DNA from: Oscillospiraceae bacterium
Lineage (GTDB): Bacteria > Bacillota > Clostridia > Oscillospirales > Acutalibacteraceae
Length of the DNA: 64,000 nucleotides
Assembly (NCBI GenBank): GCA_015066565.1
Contig: SVOB01000001.1
Span: 1,116,001-1,180,000, forward strand
Reading direction: 5' to 3'
The notes below the pieces were generated by a model, which searched no databases, was not told where the DNA came from, and saw only the letters and a program-made list of their open reading frames with translations. The position numbers and the translations under genes are program-made. Numbering within the stretch: the stretch's first letter is position 1; each line of letters opens with the position of its first letter. Shown piece by piece: positions 8,532 to 16,859 of the stretch.

Positions 8532-10763
8532 ATGAAATTTCAACATTCTTTTACAAAAACCTTCTCTTCGCCGTCAGGCGTAACCTATGAAAGCGAGGGC
8601 GTTCTCACAAGGCTTGATTTTCTTAACAAAAACTGCCTTCGGGTTACAGTTTCAAGAGGCGGCGAAAACGAATACAAGACATATAATGTTCCGTTTTTTT
8701 ACGCCGATTATTCGGCTGAAGAAACGGAGGAAAACACCTATAAAATCGGCGATATTACGGTTACTGTCGATACCGAAAACTTTCTTCTTTCTTATTTTAA
8801 GGACGGCAAAAAGCTCTTTTCCGACAGGAAGCCGCTGGCTTATAATTTTGAAAACGAATTCGGAAACGGAGTTTTTCACTATCTTTCAAGAGAAAAGGGA
8901 GAAAGAATCTTCGGTCTTGGCGACAAGGGCGGCTCAATGAACAAAAACGGTCAGTCTTTCAAAATCGAAACGACGGACCCTATGGGCTACGACGCCGAAA
9001 CGAGCGACCCGCTTTATAAGCACGTTCCTTTCTATATCTGTGAGAATTCGGTCGGCTGTTACGGCGTTTTTTACGACACCGCCGACACCGCTTATATGGA
9101 TTTCGGGCGTGAGCACAACAACTACTACGAGCCTTATAAGTATTTCAGAGCCGAGGGCGACGCGCTTTGCTACTATGTCTTTTTCGGAACGAAAAAAGAA
9201 ATTCTTCAGTCCTTCAGCCGCCTGACAGGCAAAAACGCGTTTCCGCCGAAATGGAGTTTTGACTATAACGCAAGCACCATGGCTTATACCGACAGGGAAA
9301 ACGCCTACGAAGAAATGCTTTCGTTTATAGAAAAGCTAAAAGAATGTGATTTGTCGTGTACCGCCTTTTATCTCTCGTCGGGCTACACCTCAATTGGAAA
9401 TCAGCGTTGCGTTTTCAACTGGAACTACGATAAATTCCCCGACCCCGAGGAATTTGTAAGGGTCTTTAAGGAAAACGGAATTGAAATTATTCCGAATATA
9501 AAGCCCGCCTTTTTGCAGTCGCACCCGATGTTCAACGAGCTTAAGGAAAAGGGATTTTTTATTAAAAATCCCGACGGGACTCCGTTTTTAACCCAGTTCT
9601 GGGACGGGCTTGGAAGCTATCTTGACTTCACCAATCCCGCCGCCTTTGATTTCTGGAAAGAACAGGTCACCGATAAACTTCTTAACCTCGGTATTGTAAG
9701 CACCTGGAACGACAACAACGAGTTTGACATTAAAGACGCCGACGCTCTAACAGTCGAAAACAAAAGCGCCCACAGACTCCGTCCGACCCTGACTTATCTT
9801 ATGAACAAGGCTTCCTTTGAAGCTCAGACGGAAAAATACCCCTCGCTTCGCCCGTTCCTTTCGACAAGAAGCGGCGGCATCGGGGTAAAAAGGCTTGCTC
9901 AGACCTGGTCCGGCGACAATTACACCTCGTTCCACGACCTTAAATTCTGTCACAATATCGGACTTACAATGAGTATGTCGGGCTTCTATTTCTACGGTCA
10001 CGACCTCGGCGGATTTTCGGGCGAAATGCCGTCAAGGGAACTGCTTTTGCGCTGGCTTCAGTTAGGCGTTTTTGAGCCGAGATTTACAATTCACTCCTGG
10101 AACGCCGACGGCAGCGCAACAATGCCCTGGAGTTATCCCGATATTTTACCGTCCGTCCGAAAGATTTTTGCCCAGAGAAAACGGCTTATTCCCTATCTTT
10201 ACAACTGCGCTTACGAAGCGGTTGAAAAGGATTTGCCGCTTAACGCGCCGGTTTATCTTTACTATGATGACGAAAAGCTGCCCGTTGACTCGCCCGCATT
10301 TATGCTCGGAAGAAAAATTCTCGTTTCCTGTATTCTCGACGGGGGAAAAACCGAGCAGGAGGTCTATCTTCCCGAAAAAGATAACTGGTATCTCGGCAAC
10401 GCCTTTTACAAAGGCGGTCAGACCGTAAACGTTAAAATCCCGACGGATGAGGCAACCCCGTTTTTCGTAAAGGCGGGAAGCGTTCTTCCGACTGACGAAG
10501 CCGAATACGGCTTTAAGAGCAAGGAAAAAACTGTTCTTACGGTTTATCCCGTTGAAAGCGGTACGTTTGAAGACGAATTCTTCTCGGACGACGGTCTTAC
10601 AAACGAATATAAAAACGGAAACTGCGTTAAATTAAAAATTAAGGTCAACTGCCTTTCGGATTCGGTTGAACTGACATATAAAAACAGCGGTAAAATGCCG
10701 TTTGAGCTCTGCTTTAAGCTCTGTGACGGCGACAAGCGAAATCTCATTATAAAAAAGGATTAA
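8532..10763 (+). CDS. GH31 alpha-glucosidase family enzyme
   Basis: A 743-residue glycoside hydrolase of family 31, a retaining exo-acting enzyme that removes terminal alpha-glucose or alpha-xylose. The catalytic nucleophile is Asp394 in STWNDNNE, and the acid/base is Asp462 in WSGDNYTSF. A beta-sandwich domain precedes the barrel and the family block GHDLGGF follows. The open frame extends upstream to 8466, but a promoter fills that stretch, so the ATG at 8532 is preferred. There is no signal peptide, so it acts on imported oligosaccharides. It is followed after 6 bp by a lipoprotein gene, implying one transcript. A second, distinct GH31 lies at 38164. Confidence 0.92.
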   Translation: MKFQHSFTKTFSSPSGVTYESEGVLTRLDFLNKNCLRVTVSRGGENEYKTYNVPFFYADYSAEETEENTYKIGDITVTVDTENFLLSYFKDGKKLFSDRKPLAYNFENEFGNGVFHYLSREKGERIFGLGDKGGSMNKNGQSFKIETTDPMGYDAETSDPLYKHVPFYICENSVGCYGVFYDTADTAYMDFGREHNNYYEPYKYFRAEGDALCYYVFFGTKKEILQSFSRLTGKNAFPPKWSFDYNASTMAYTDRENAYEEMLSFIEKLKECDLSCTAFYLSSGYTSIGNQRCVFNWNYDKFPDPEEFVRVFKENGIEIIPNIKPAFLQSHPMFNELKEKGFFIKNPDGTPFLTQFWDGLGSYLDFTNPAAFDFWKEQVTDKLLNLGIVSTWNDNNEFDIKDADALTVENKSAHRLRPTLTYLMNKASFEAQTEKYPSLRPFLSTRSGGIGVKRLAQTWSGDNYTSFHDLKFCHNIGLTMSMSGFYFYGHDLGGFSGEMPSRELLLRWLQLGVFEPRFTIHSWNADGSATMPWSYPDILPSVRKIFAQRKRLIPYLYNCAYEAVEKDLPLNAPVYLYYDDEKLPVDSPAFMLGRKILVSCILDGGKTEQEVYLPEKDNWYLGNAFYKGGQTVNVKIPTDEATPFFVKAGSVLPTDEAEYGFKSKEKTVLTVYPVESGTFEDEFFSDDGLTNEYKNGNCVKLKIKVNCLSDSVELTYKNSGKMPFELCFKLCDGDKRNLIIKKD

Positions 10764-10769
10764 CCCCAA

Positions 10770-12437
10770 ATGAAAAACGCAATTAAAATAATCTCGCTTC
10801 TGCTGGCAGTTGTTCTTCTGTTCAGCGGTTGCTCAATAGATTTCGGAAAGGTTGTCACCTTCTTTACGGGCGAAAGCCTTTCGGAAATTGAGGGCATTGA
10901 CTTTTCCGACGGTCTTCTTGACGCCAGATTTTTTGACAGGTTTCTTGTAATGCTTGTTTGCAAACCGGTTTTTGAAGAAGGACCCGAATACCGCTTTTAT
11001 AAGGTGGACGCAAAAAAATCCAAGGTTGTTGCGGTAACAAAGCTGAGCGACTGTCCGATTAAAAATCCCTACGGGCTTGACGTGGACGAAAACGGCAACT
11101 GCCTGCTTTTCGGAACAGAGGATTATGAACACGAAGAAATAGTCTGCGTTCCGATTTCCGTTGACACTCTTACGGTCAGCGGCGAAATGACAGCCTACAA
11201 CTGCGCTCTCCCGTCAATCGACAGCGAAGAAAACGATTTCGGCTTTATTTTCGGCGAGGGCGAACAGATAGCGACCTACGAAACCGATGATATTCCGAAT
11301 AACCCGATTTTCGCATATTCGTTCCGTGACTCTCAGGACAAAATCGTCTTTGCCAACAGCCTTGATTTCGGAAACTACGGCAGTTATAACAAGTTGGTTG
11401 CGGGTAAAGCGTTCCAGACCCCAGGCGTTGAAAGCGACGAGGAAACGCTTGTAGTTTACGATTTTGAAAACGCCCTTCTCATTAACGAAATAACCTTTCC
11501 CACTCTCACCGAGGACGGAAAAAGCAAATATATTACCTCGATTTATTTAAGCGACAAATACGCTATGCTGACCGAAGAAACGGCGGACTATGACGAGGAA
11601 AATTATGAAACCCGCTGTCTTATCTGGAAATACAGAAAGAACGCCGTAAACGAGCCTTACGAAACAACGGTAAGAACCCTTGACGAAATAAAGAAGCACA
11701 ACGAAAGAATTATCGAACAGGTTAAAATCAACTACGGAATTAATATTTCGGTAAACGACAAGAAATTCGATTATTACAAAAAGGGCGAGGACTATTATCT
11801 CTCAAATAACGCCAAGACCTTTGACGTTCATATTCTTTTATTAAAAATCAAGGCTTTTCTCGATATGCTTCCTGAGGGCTTTGCGAAAGAGATTTATTCC
11901 GATATGGATATTTTCGAATACTCGGGCTTCGATATTTTCATAGGCGACTCAATCGAGGGCATAGCGAACGCTTATGCCATGACGTATATGGACAGAATGA
12001 CTATCGTTTTCAGCACGAGTGCAATTGACTTCAGAACGGTCGCTCACGAGTTTATGCACACAATCGACACAAGAATTGAGGATAAGCTCGGGCTTGACGA
12101 ATCGTTTTACGATTTGTGGCTCGAATATAACCCCGACGACTTTGAATATACGGGACTTCAAAACGAAAACGGCGATTATGACTACGAAAAATATGACGAT
12201 TATTTCGTTTCGACCTACGCCGCTTCAACCGACTGCGAGGACAGAGCCGAAATCTTTTCGTTCCTTTTCTCCGAGTCACTTGAGGACGACGGTCCGCCCG
12301 ACTGGTACGTTGAAAAGGAGCCGTTGAGAAAAAAGACGGATTTTCTTCTTAAAATGATTCGTGAAGCCTACCCGTCGCTGAAAAACGTAAAGGTTGCCCA
12401 ATGGGAAAAGCCTTTGGAAAAAGAGAAAGCAGAATAA
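10770..12437 (+). CDS. Lipoprotein with zincin-like HExxH metalloprotease domain
   Basis: A 555-residue exported lipoprotein: the signal peptide ends in the lipobox LFSGC (Cys21). Residues about 50-310 look beta-rich and propeller-like with repeated acidic strands. The C-terminal part has the zinc-protease signature HEFMH (His426, Glu427, His430), followed by CEDRAEIFSF about 65 residues later, whose Glu could be the third zinc ligand. I infer a surface-anchored zincin, possibly acting on proteins or peptidoglycan; the substrate is unknown. It is co-transcribed with the GH31 gene 6 bp upstream. I cannot name a defined family. Confidence 0.75.
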   Translation: MKNAIKIISLLLAVVLLFSGCSIDFGKVVTFFTGESLSEIEGIDFSDGLLDARFFDRFLVMLVCKPVFEEGPEYRFYKVDAKKSKVVAVTKLSDCPIKNPYGLDVDENGNCLLFGTEDYEHEEIVCVPISVDTLTVSGEMTAYNCALPSIDSEENDFGFIFGEGEQIATYETDDIPNNPIFAYSFRDSQDKIVFANSLDFGNYGSYNKLVAGKAFQTPGVESDEETLVVYDFENALLINEITFPTLTEDGKSKYITSIYLSDKYAMLTEETADYDEENYETRCLIWKYRKNAVNEPYETTVRTLDEIKKHNERIIEQVKINYGINISVNDKKFDYYKKGEDYYLSNNAKTFDVHILLLKIKAFLDMLPEGFAKEIYSDMDIFEYSGFDIFIGDSIEGIANAYAMTYMDRMTIVFSTSAIDFRTVAHEFMHTIDTRIEDKLGLDESFYDLWLEYNPDDFEYTGLQNENGDYDYEKYDDYFVSTYAASTDCEDRAEIFSFLFSESLEDDGPPDWYVEKEPLRKKTDFLLKMIREAYPSLKNVKVAQWEKPLEKEKAE

Positions 12438-12440
12438 AAT

Positions 12441-12478
12441 AAAGCGAGGTATCAGGCTGATACCCCGCTTTTGTTTTT
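12441..12478. terminator. Terminator between lipoprotein and sirtuin operons
   Basis: A 14-bp stem with one mismatch (AAAGCGAGGTATCA at 12441-12454 with 12458-12471) is followed by GTTTTTT on the plus strand and a T-rich tail on the minus strand. It can serve both convergent operons. Confidence 0.85.
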
Positions 12479-12483
12479 TGTTG

Positions 12484-13326
12484 TTATCCGAGCAAATCTG
12501 TTATGACGTTATCAATGTCGGCGTCAATACAAACCGATTTTTTATTAATCTCGGTCGGGCAGACAGCTTCGCCGAAATTCACGCAGACATAAAGCGCATT
12601 ATTGTTTTCATTAGTCCATTTCCAGAACGGGTATTTTATAATTCCGGGCGTGTTATAGCCTACGCCGAGCTCAAGGAAAAGTATTTTCTTGTTTTTGTTT
12701 TCCGTAACGAACCTTTCATATCTGTTATACGCTTCGTACCAGCCCTCATCCTGAACAAAGGTATCGTCCGAGCGAAGATTCATCGCCATTTCCCTTCCGC
12801 AGACGGGACAGCGGGGAATAAGCTCTGACGGGATTTTCATATCTGACTGGCTTTCAAACATTTTTTCAATCAATTCCCCGTTGTCATAGGTTTTCTGATG
12901 ACAGGGCTCGCTGCACTGAAAAAGCCCGTAATCGCCCTGTGTATAAAAAAGTCGGTTTTTGTCGAAGCCTGCGCGCTGAAAGCAGTGGTCAACATTGGTT
13001 GTCAGAACAAAATAGTTTTTGTTTTCAACTAATTTCAAAAGTCTTTCGTAGGTATCCTTCGGCGGCGCAACATAACGGTTTATATGAACATACCTTGACC
13101 AGAACGCCCATTTTTCCTCGGGTGTTTTATACGGATAAAACCCGCCCGAATACATATCGGAAAAGCCGTATTTTTTATGAAAATCCGAAAAATACACTTC
13201 AAACCTCTTTCCCGAATAGGTATACCCCGCCGCAGTAGAAAGCCCTGCGCCGGCGCCTATAAAAACGGCATCGGCTTCGTTTAAAAACTCTTTGACGCGC
13301 TCAATTTTTTCCGAGTATTCTTTCAT
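12484..13326 (-). CDS. Class M sirtuin (SirTM), predicted protein ADP-ribosyltransferase
   Basis: A 280-residue Sir2-fold protein. Visible features are the NAD-binding GAGAGLS (24-30), TTNVD (Asn111, Asp113), and TQGD at 129-132, where Gln130 replaces the catalytic His of deacetylating sirtuins. A four-cysteine zinc site is formed by Cys138, 142, 173 and 176. A Gln at this place is the known mark of SirTM enzymes, which ADP-ribosylate a lipoylated GcvH-like carrier in staphylococci and streptococci and are reversed by a partner macrodomain. That partner is encoded immediately upstream with a 26-bp overlap, indicating translational coupling. The usual GcvH-L and LplA2 genes are absent here, so the target protein is unknown. 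It is the last gene of the MerR-AKR-macrodomain-SirTM operon. Confidence 0.88.
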   Translation of the reverse strand: MKEYSEKIERVKEFLNEADAVFIGAGAGLSTAAGYTYSGKRFEVYFSDFHKKYGFSDMYSGGFYPYKTPEEKWAFWSRYVHINRYVAPPKDTYERLLKLVENKNYFVLTTNVDHCFQRAGFDKNRLFYTQGDYGLFQCSEPCHQKTYDNGELIEKMFESQSDMKIPSELIPRCPVCGREMAMNLRSDDTFVQDEGWYEAYNRYERFVTENKNKKILFLELGVGYNTPGIIKYPFWKWTNENNNALYVCVNFGEAVCPTEINKKSVCIDADIDNVITDLLG

Positions 13327-14080
13327 AAATCAATCTGTCCTTATCCTTAAAAACATTGAAAATAACCTTGATTTTACTGCCCGTTGACTTTTTATAATTC
13401 ATAACGGTTTCAACAGCAATTTCAGCCGCACGCTCATTCGGAAAATGAAATTCGCCTGTCGAAATACAACAGAAAGCTATGCTTTCAAGTCCGTTTTCTT
13501 CCGCCTTTTCAAGACAGCTTCTGTAACAGTCCGAAAGCAGTTGCTCGTGTTTTTTTGTAAGAAACCCCGTAACAATCGGACCGACAGTGTGAATAACATA
13601 TTTACACGGCAAATTATAGGCGGGTGTGATTTTAGCCTTACCCGTCGGCTCTTCAAAGCCCTGCTTTTTCATAAGCCTGTCACATTCCATTCTCAGCCTT
13701 ACGCCCGAAAAGGTGTGGATACAGTTGTCAATACAGGCGTGACACGGAACAAAGCAACCGAGCATACCCGAATTTGCAGCATTTACAATTGCGTCAACCC
13801 GAAGCGTCGTAATGTCGCCCTGCCAGATATAAATCCCGTTTGAAACCTCGGTTAAATCCGAAAGTGATACGACGCCCTTTTCTTCAAGAAGCGACGAAAG
13901 AAATTCATCCTCGGTTTTCAGGTATTCCTCGCTGATTTCTTCGGGCATACGGATGTTGACAAGTGAGCGGTACAGCCTCATCTGTTCCTCGTCACTGACA
14001 GGAATTTCTATTTCGCTGTACCTTGGATTTTCGTTTAAAAGGTACTTTATAAGCCGAAGTCTTTTTTCGTTATCAGCCAT
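13301..14080 (-). CDS. Zinc-dependent macrodomain ADP-ribosyl hydrolase (SirTM-linked)
   Basis: A 259-residue protein with an N-terminal helical extension (about 1-80) and a macrodomain. The ADP-ribose pocket motif VNAANS lies at 99-104 and the [10 protein letters not shown] strand at 161-170. Between them the segment GCFVPCHACIDNCIH (108-122) carries the Cys/His cluster that binds catalytic zinc in the macrodomains partnered with SirTM. Members of this class remove mono-ADP-ribose from the SirTM substrate. The ATG follows AGGAG. The gene lies 10 bp after the aldo-keto reductase and overlaps the sirtuin start by 26 bp. It differs clearly from the second macrodomain in this window (57804), which has a MacroD-type [10 protein letters not shown] loop. 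Confidence 0.9.
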   Translation of the reverse strand: MADNEKRLRLIKYLLNENPRYSEIEIPVSDEEQMRLYRSLVNIRMPEEISEEYLKTEDEFLSSLLEEKGVVSLSDLTEVSNGIYIWQGDITTLRVDAIVNAANSGMLGCFVPCHACIDNCIHTFSGVRLRMECDRLMKKQGFEEPTGKAKITPAYNLPCKYVIHTVGPIVTGFLTKKHEQLLSDCYRSCLEKAEENGLESIAFCCISTGEFHFPNERAAEIAVETVMNYKKSTGSKIKVIFNVFKDKDRLIYERILGKN

Positions 14081-14090
14081 TTTTTACTCC

Positions 14091-15197
14091 TTATTTTTCA
14101 AAGGTCGCGGCAACCTTTTTGAGAAGCTCGCGGATAGGCAGGTGCTGAGGACATTCGTATTCGCAGTTTCCGCATTCAATACAGTCGCTTGCCTTGCCGT
14201 TATTTGCGGTATAGACCGATTCGTAATAGTAATTCTGATTCCAGTCGTTGAAAACGGTTTTTGCGTTGTAGCACGAAAACAGGTCGGGAATTGAAATATT
14301 CATCGGGCAACCCGCCGTGCAGTAACGGCACGCCGTACACGAAATCATATTAAGTCCCTTAAACACGCCGCAAACCCTTGAAACCGCTTCTTTTTCTCTC
14401 TCGTCAAGGGGCTTGAAATCCTTCATAAACGAAATATTGTCGTTCATCTGTTCAAGGCTGCTCATACCCGACAATACCATTTCGACCCCGTCAAAGCCCG
14501 CCGCAAAACGAATTGCGTATGAAGCGTAGCTTCCGCCGTCAAGCCCGTCAAAGATTTTCTTCGCTTCTTCGGGAAGATTTACAAGCGAACCGCCCTTAAC
14601 GGGTTCCATAACAATAACGGGCTTATTGTGCTTCTGACAGACCTCATAGCATTTTCCCGACTGAACAGCCGTATCGTCATAATCAACGTAGTTTAACTGA
14701 AGCTGAACTACCTCAATTTCGGGATGGTCGGTAAGTATTCTTTCAAGCACCTCTGCCGTGTCGTGAAAAGAGATTCCGACGTGCTTAATTTTACCCTCGG
14801 CTTTAAGTTCGGAAACAATTTCGTAAGCCCTGTATCTCTGATATTTCGGGTAGTTGTCGGCGCACTGGGCGTGCATAAGATAATAGTCAAAATAATCCAC
14901 GCCGCAAATCTTTAACTGCTCTTCAAAAAACTCCCTTATATCGCTTTCGCTGTTGAAATAACAGTCGGTCAATTTGTCGGTAAGGGTAAAGCTTTTTCTG
15001 TCATAGCGGTCAACAACGCACTCCTTAACCGCCTTTTCGCTTAAGCCCCCTATGTAGCCGTGGGCGGTATCAAAATAGGTAAAGCCGTTCTCCATAAAAA
15101 CATCAACCATCTTTTTGACCTGTTCAATATCGACCTGTTTATCCTTCATTGGAAGTCTCATACAGCCGAAGCCGAATTTTTTAGCGTCAATTAACAT
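14091..15197 (-). CDS. Aldo-keto reductase with C-terminal two-cluster ferredoxin domain
   Basis: A 368-residue fusion of an aldo-keto reductase barrel and a C-terminal iron-sulfur domain. The AKR tetrad is visible as Asp43, Tyr48 (FDTAHGY), Lys75 (TLTDKL) and His109 (YYLMHAQ). The tail has CTACRYCTAGCP and CIECGNCEYECP, two CxxCxxCxxxCP motifs typical of [4Fe-4S] ferredoxins. Such proteins reduce aldehydes or ketones and may pass electrons through the clusters. Cytoplasmic. It sits 12 bp after merR and 10 bp before the macrodomain gene, so it belongs to the same operon. This links carbonyl or redox stress to the ADP-ribosylation pair; that link is inference. Confidence 0.9.
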   Translation of the reverse strand: MLIDAKKFGFGCMRLPMKDKQVDIEQVKKMVDVFMENGFTYFDTAHGYIGGLSEKAVKECVVDRYDRKSFTLTDKLTDCYFNSESDIREFFEEQLKICGVDYFDYYLMHAQCADNYPKYQRYRAYEIVSELKAEGKIKHVGISFHDTAEVLERILTDHPEIEVVQLQLNYVDYDDTAVQSGKCYEVCQKHNKPVIVMEPVKGGSLVNLPEEAKKIFDGLDGGSYASYAIRFAAGFDGVEMVLSGMSSLEQMNDNISFMKDFKPLDEREKEAVSRVCGVFKGLNMISCTACRYCTAGCPMNISIPDLFSCYNAKTVFNDWNQNYYYESVYTANNGKASDCIECGNCEYECPQHLPIRELLKKVAATFEK

Positions 15198-15209
15198 ATT
15201 TTGCCCTCC

Positions 15210-15647
15210 TCAATGTCTGTTATCATAAAGCTTCTGTATTTCGGGCGGAAGAGAATCGGGAAGCATTTCCTGTATTTTTTCTTCGGTTCCGTCCTCTATC
15301 GCCTTGTCATAGTACCAGCATTTGAATTTAAGCATATTAAGCGTTTTTTCAAGCTTTTTCATTTCCTCCTCGACAGCCTGTTTTCTCGTTTCAAAAAGCT
15401 GTTTGCGAAGAGAAAAGGTCTTTTCGCCCTCTCTGACCCAAGCCATAAACTGTTTTATATCTTTAATTTCAAGTCCCGATTCCTTAAGACACTCGATTAC
15501 CCGAAGCGCCTCAAGCTCGGTTTCGGAAAAAAGTCTTATGCCGTTTCGCCTTTCGATTGACGGAAAAAGCCCCTCCTTATCGTAATAACGAAGCGTCGAA
15601 ATCGGAAGGGAGAACATTTCGGACACCTGACCGATTGTATATTTCAT
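15210..15647 (-). CDS. MerR-family transcriptional regulator
   Basis: A 145-residue MerR protein. The N-terminal winged helix has YTIGQVSEMF and STLRYYDKEGL, followed by a long dimerisation helix (about 85-120) and a short effector region. No conserved metal-binding cysteine pair is present, so it resembles the AdhR/NmlR-like aldehyde or redox group rather than metal sensors. An in-frame TTG exists at 15662, but the ATG at 15647 follows GGGGTG properly. It is divergent from the alpha/beta hydrolase across a classic 19-bp-spacer MerR promoter and heads the operon with the aldo-keto reductase, macrodomain and sirtuin. It probably activates the hydrolase and controls its own operon. Confidence 0.88.
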   Translation of the reverse strand: MKYTIGQVSEMFSLPISTLRYYDKEGLFPSIERRNGIRLFSETELEALRVIECLKESGLEIKDIKQFMAWVREGEKTFSLRKQLFETRKQAVEEEMKKLEKTLNMLKFKCWYYDKAIEDGTEEKIQEMLPDSLPPEIQKLYDNRH

Positions 15648-15677
15648 TTTTTCACCCCGCAAAATAAAAAATATTAC

Positions 15678-15708
15678 TTGACCTAAAGTTAGGTTTAGGT
15701 TATATTAT
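15678..15708 (+). promoter_or_regulatory. MerR-type promoter with operator dyad
   Basis: TTGACC (15678-15683) and TATTAT (15703-15708) are separated by 19 bp, the overlong spacer typical of MerR-activated promoters. The spacer holds a perfect dyad ACCTAAA-N6-TTTAGGT at 15681-15700. It reads towards the alpha/beta hydrolase and lies 31 bp upstream of the divergent merR start. Confidence 0.88.
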
Positions 15709-15762
15709 GAATATGTTATCACATTATTTTAAAAAAATCAATATGTTTCGGAGGATGTTTAT

Positions 15763-16758
15763 ATGTTAAAACCGAAAGAATTAAACCTTGTCAGCGAGTG
15801 GGATAAAACCTTTGAGAAAAGCGAAAAGGTCACTCATAAAAAGGTTACCTTTATAAACCGTTACGGAATTACGCTTGCGGCGGATATGTACACGCCGAAA
15901 AATGCAAGCGGGCTTCTCCCCGCCGTTGCGGTCTGCGGCCCCTTCGGCGCCGTCAAAGAACAGTGCTCGGGTCTTTATGCCCAGACGCTCGCCGAAAGAG
16001 GCTTTCTTACAATCGCCTTTGACCCGTCCTTTACGGGTGAAAGCGGCGGCGAGCCAAGATATATGGCTTCGCCCGACATCAACACCGAGGATTTTCAGGC
16101 GGCGGTTGATTTTCTTTCGCTCGAGGAGAACGTTGACAGCGAAAGAATCGGTATTCTCGGAATCTGCGGCTGGGGCGGAATGGCTCTCAACACGGCGGCT
16201 CTCGACACGAGAATCAAGGCGACGGTTGTTTCGACAATGTACGATATGACGAGAGTTAATGCAAACGGTTATTTTGACTCTTCGGACAGCGAGGAAGCCC
16301 GTTACGAAAACAAAAAGGCTCTCAACGCTCAGCGACTTGAGGACTATAAAAACGGCTCTTATAAGCTCGGCGGCGGCGTTATTGACCCGCTTCCCGAGGA
16401 CGCCCCGTTCTTCGTAAAGGACTACTACGACTATTACAAAACAAAAAGAGGCTACCATCCCCGTTCGCTCAATTCCAACGGCGGCTGGAACGTCACGGGC
16501 TGTATGTCCTTTATTAATCAGCCGATTTTAAAATACAGCAACGAAATAAGAAGCGCCGTCCTTATAATCCACGGCGACAAGGCTCATTCCTGCTACTTCG
16601 GCAAGGACGCGTTTGAAAATATGATGAACGGAAACAAATATACCGACAATAAGGAGTTAATGCTCATCCCCGGCGCCGTTCACACCGACCTTTATGACAG
16701 AACGAACATCATTCCGTTCGATAAAATCGAAAGCTTCTTTAACGAGCATCTCAAATAA
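15763..16758 (+). CDS. Alpha/beta hydrolase (dienelactone-hydrolase-like)
   Basis: A 331-residue cytoplasmic alpha/beta hydrolase. The nucleophile elbow reads GICGWGG with Cys135 where most esterases have Ser, recalling dienelactone hydrolases. LIIHGDKAHS probably holds the acid and PGAVHTDLY the catalytic His. An N-terminal strand region (RYGITLAADMYTP) is typical of the YcjY/DUF-type branch. The ATG follows GGAGG. The gene is driven by the MerR-type promoter at 15678-15708 and stands alone before a terminator. It is therefore likely co-regulated with the divergent AKR-macrodomain-SirTM operon. Substrate unknown. Confidence 0.85.
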   Translation: MLKPKELNLVSEWDKTFEKSEKVTHKKVTFINRYGITLAADMYTPKNASGLLPAVAVCGPFGAVKEQCSGLYAQTLAERGFLTIAFDPSFTGESGGEPRYMASPDINTEDFQAAVDFLSLEENVDSERIGILGICGWGGMALNTAALDTRIKATVVSTMYDMTRVNANGYFDSSDSEEARYENKKALNAQRLEDYKNGSYKLGGGVIDPLPEDAPFFVKDYYDYYKTKRGYHPRSLNSNGGWNVTGCMSFINQPILKYSNEIRSAVLIIHGDKAHSCYFGKDAFENMMNGNKYTDNKELMLIPGAVHTDLYDRTNIIPFDKIESFFNEHLK

Positions 16759-16765
16759 AAAATTC

Positions 16766-16803
16766 AATCTCTTTCTTCGACTTCGGGGAAAGAGATTTTT
16801 ATT
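16766..16803 (+). terminator. Alpha/beta hydrolase terminator
   Basis: A 10-bp stem (AATCTCTTTC at 16766-16775 with 16788-16797) precedes TTTTATT. The T-run abuts the -35 box of the next gene's promoter. Confidence 0.85.
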
Positions 16804-16830
16804 GTCAAAACGGAATAATCGGTGTATAAT
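16802..16830 (+). promoter_or_regulatory. CDF transporter promoter
   Basis: TTGTCA (16802-16807), a 17-bp spacer and TATAAT (16825-16830) lie 29 bp upstream of the CDF start codon. Confidence 0.78.
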
Positions 16831-16859
16831 TTTCATTAATTATTCGAGAGGTGTTTATT

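Noticed and set aside
13301-13326. Frameshift between the macrodomain and sirtuin genes
   Set aside because: Both products are complete with normal ends, and AAGGA lies 11 bases before the sirtuin ATG. The overlap fits translational coupling, not a broken fusion.
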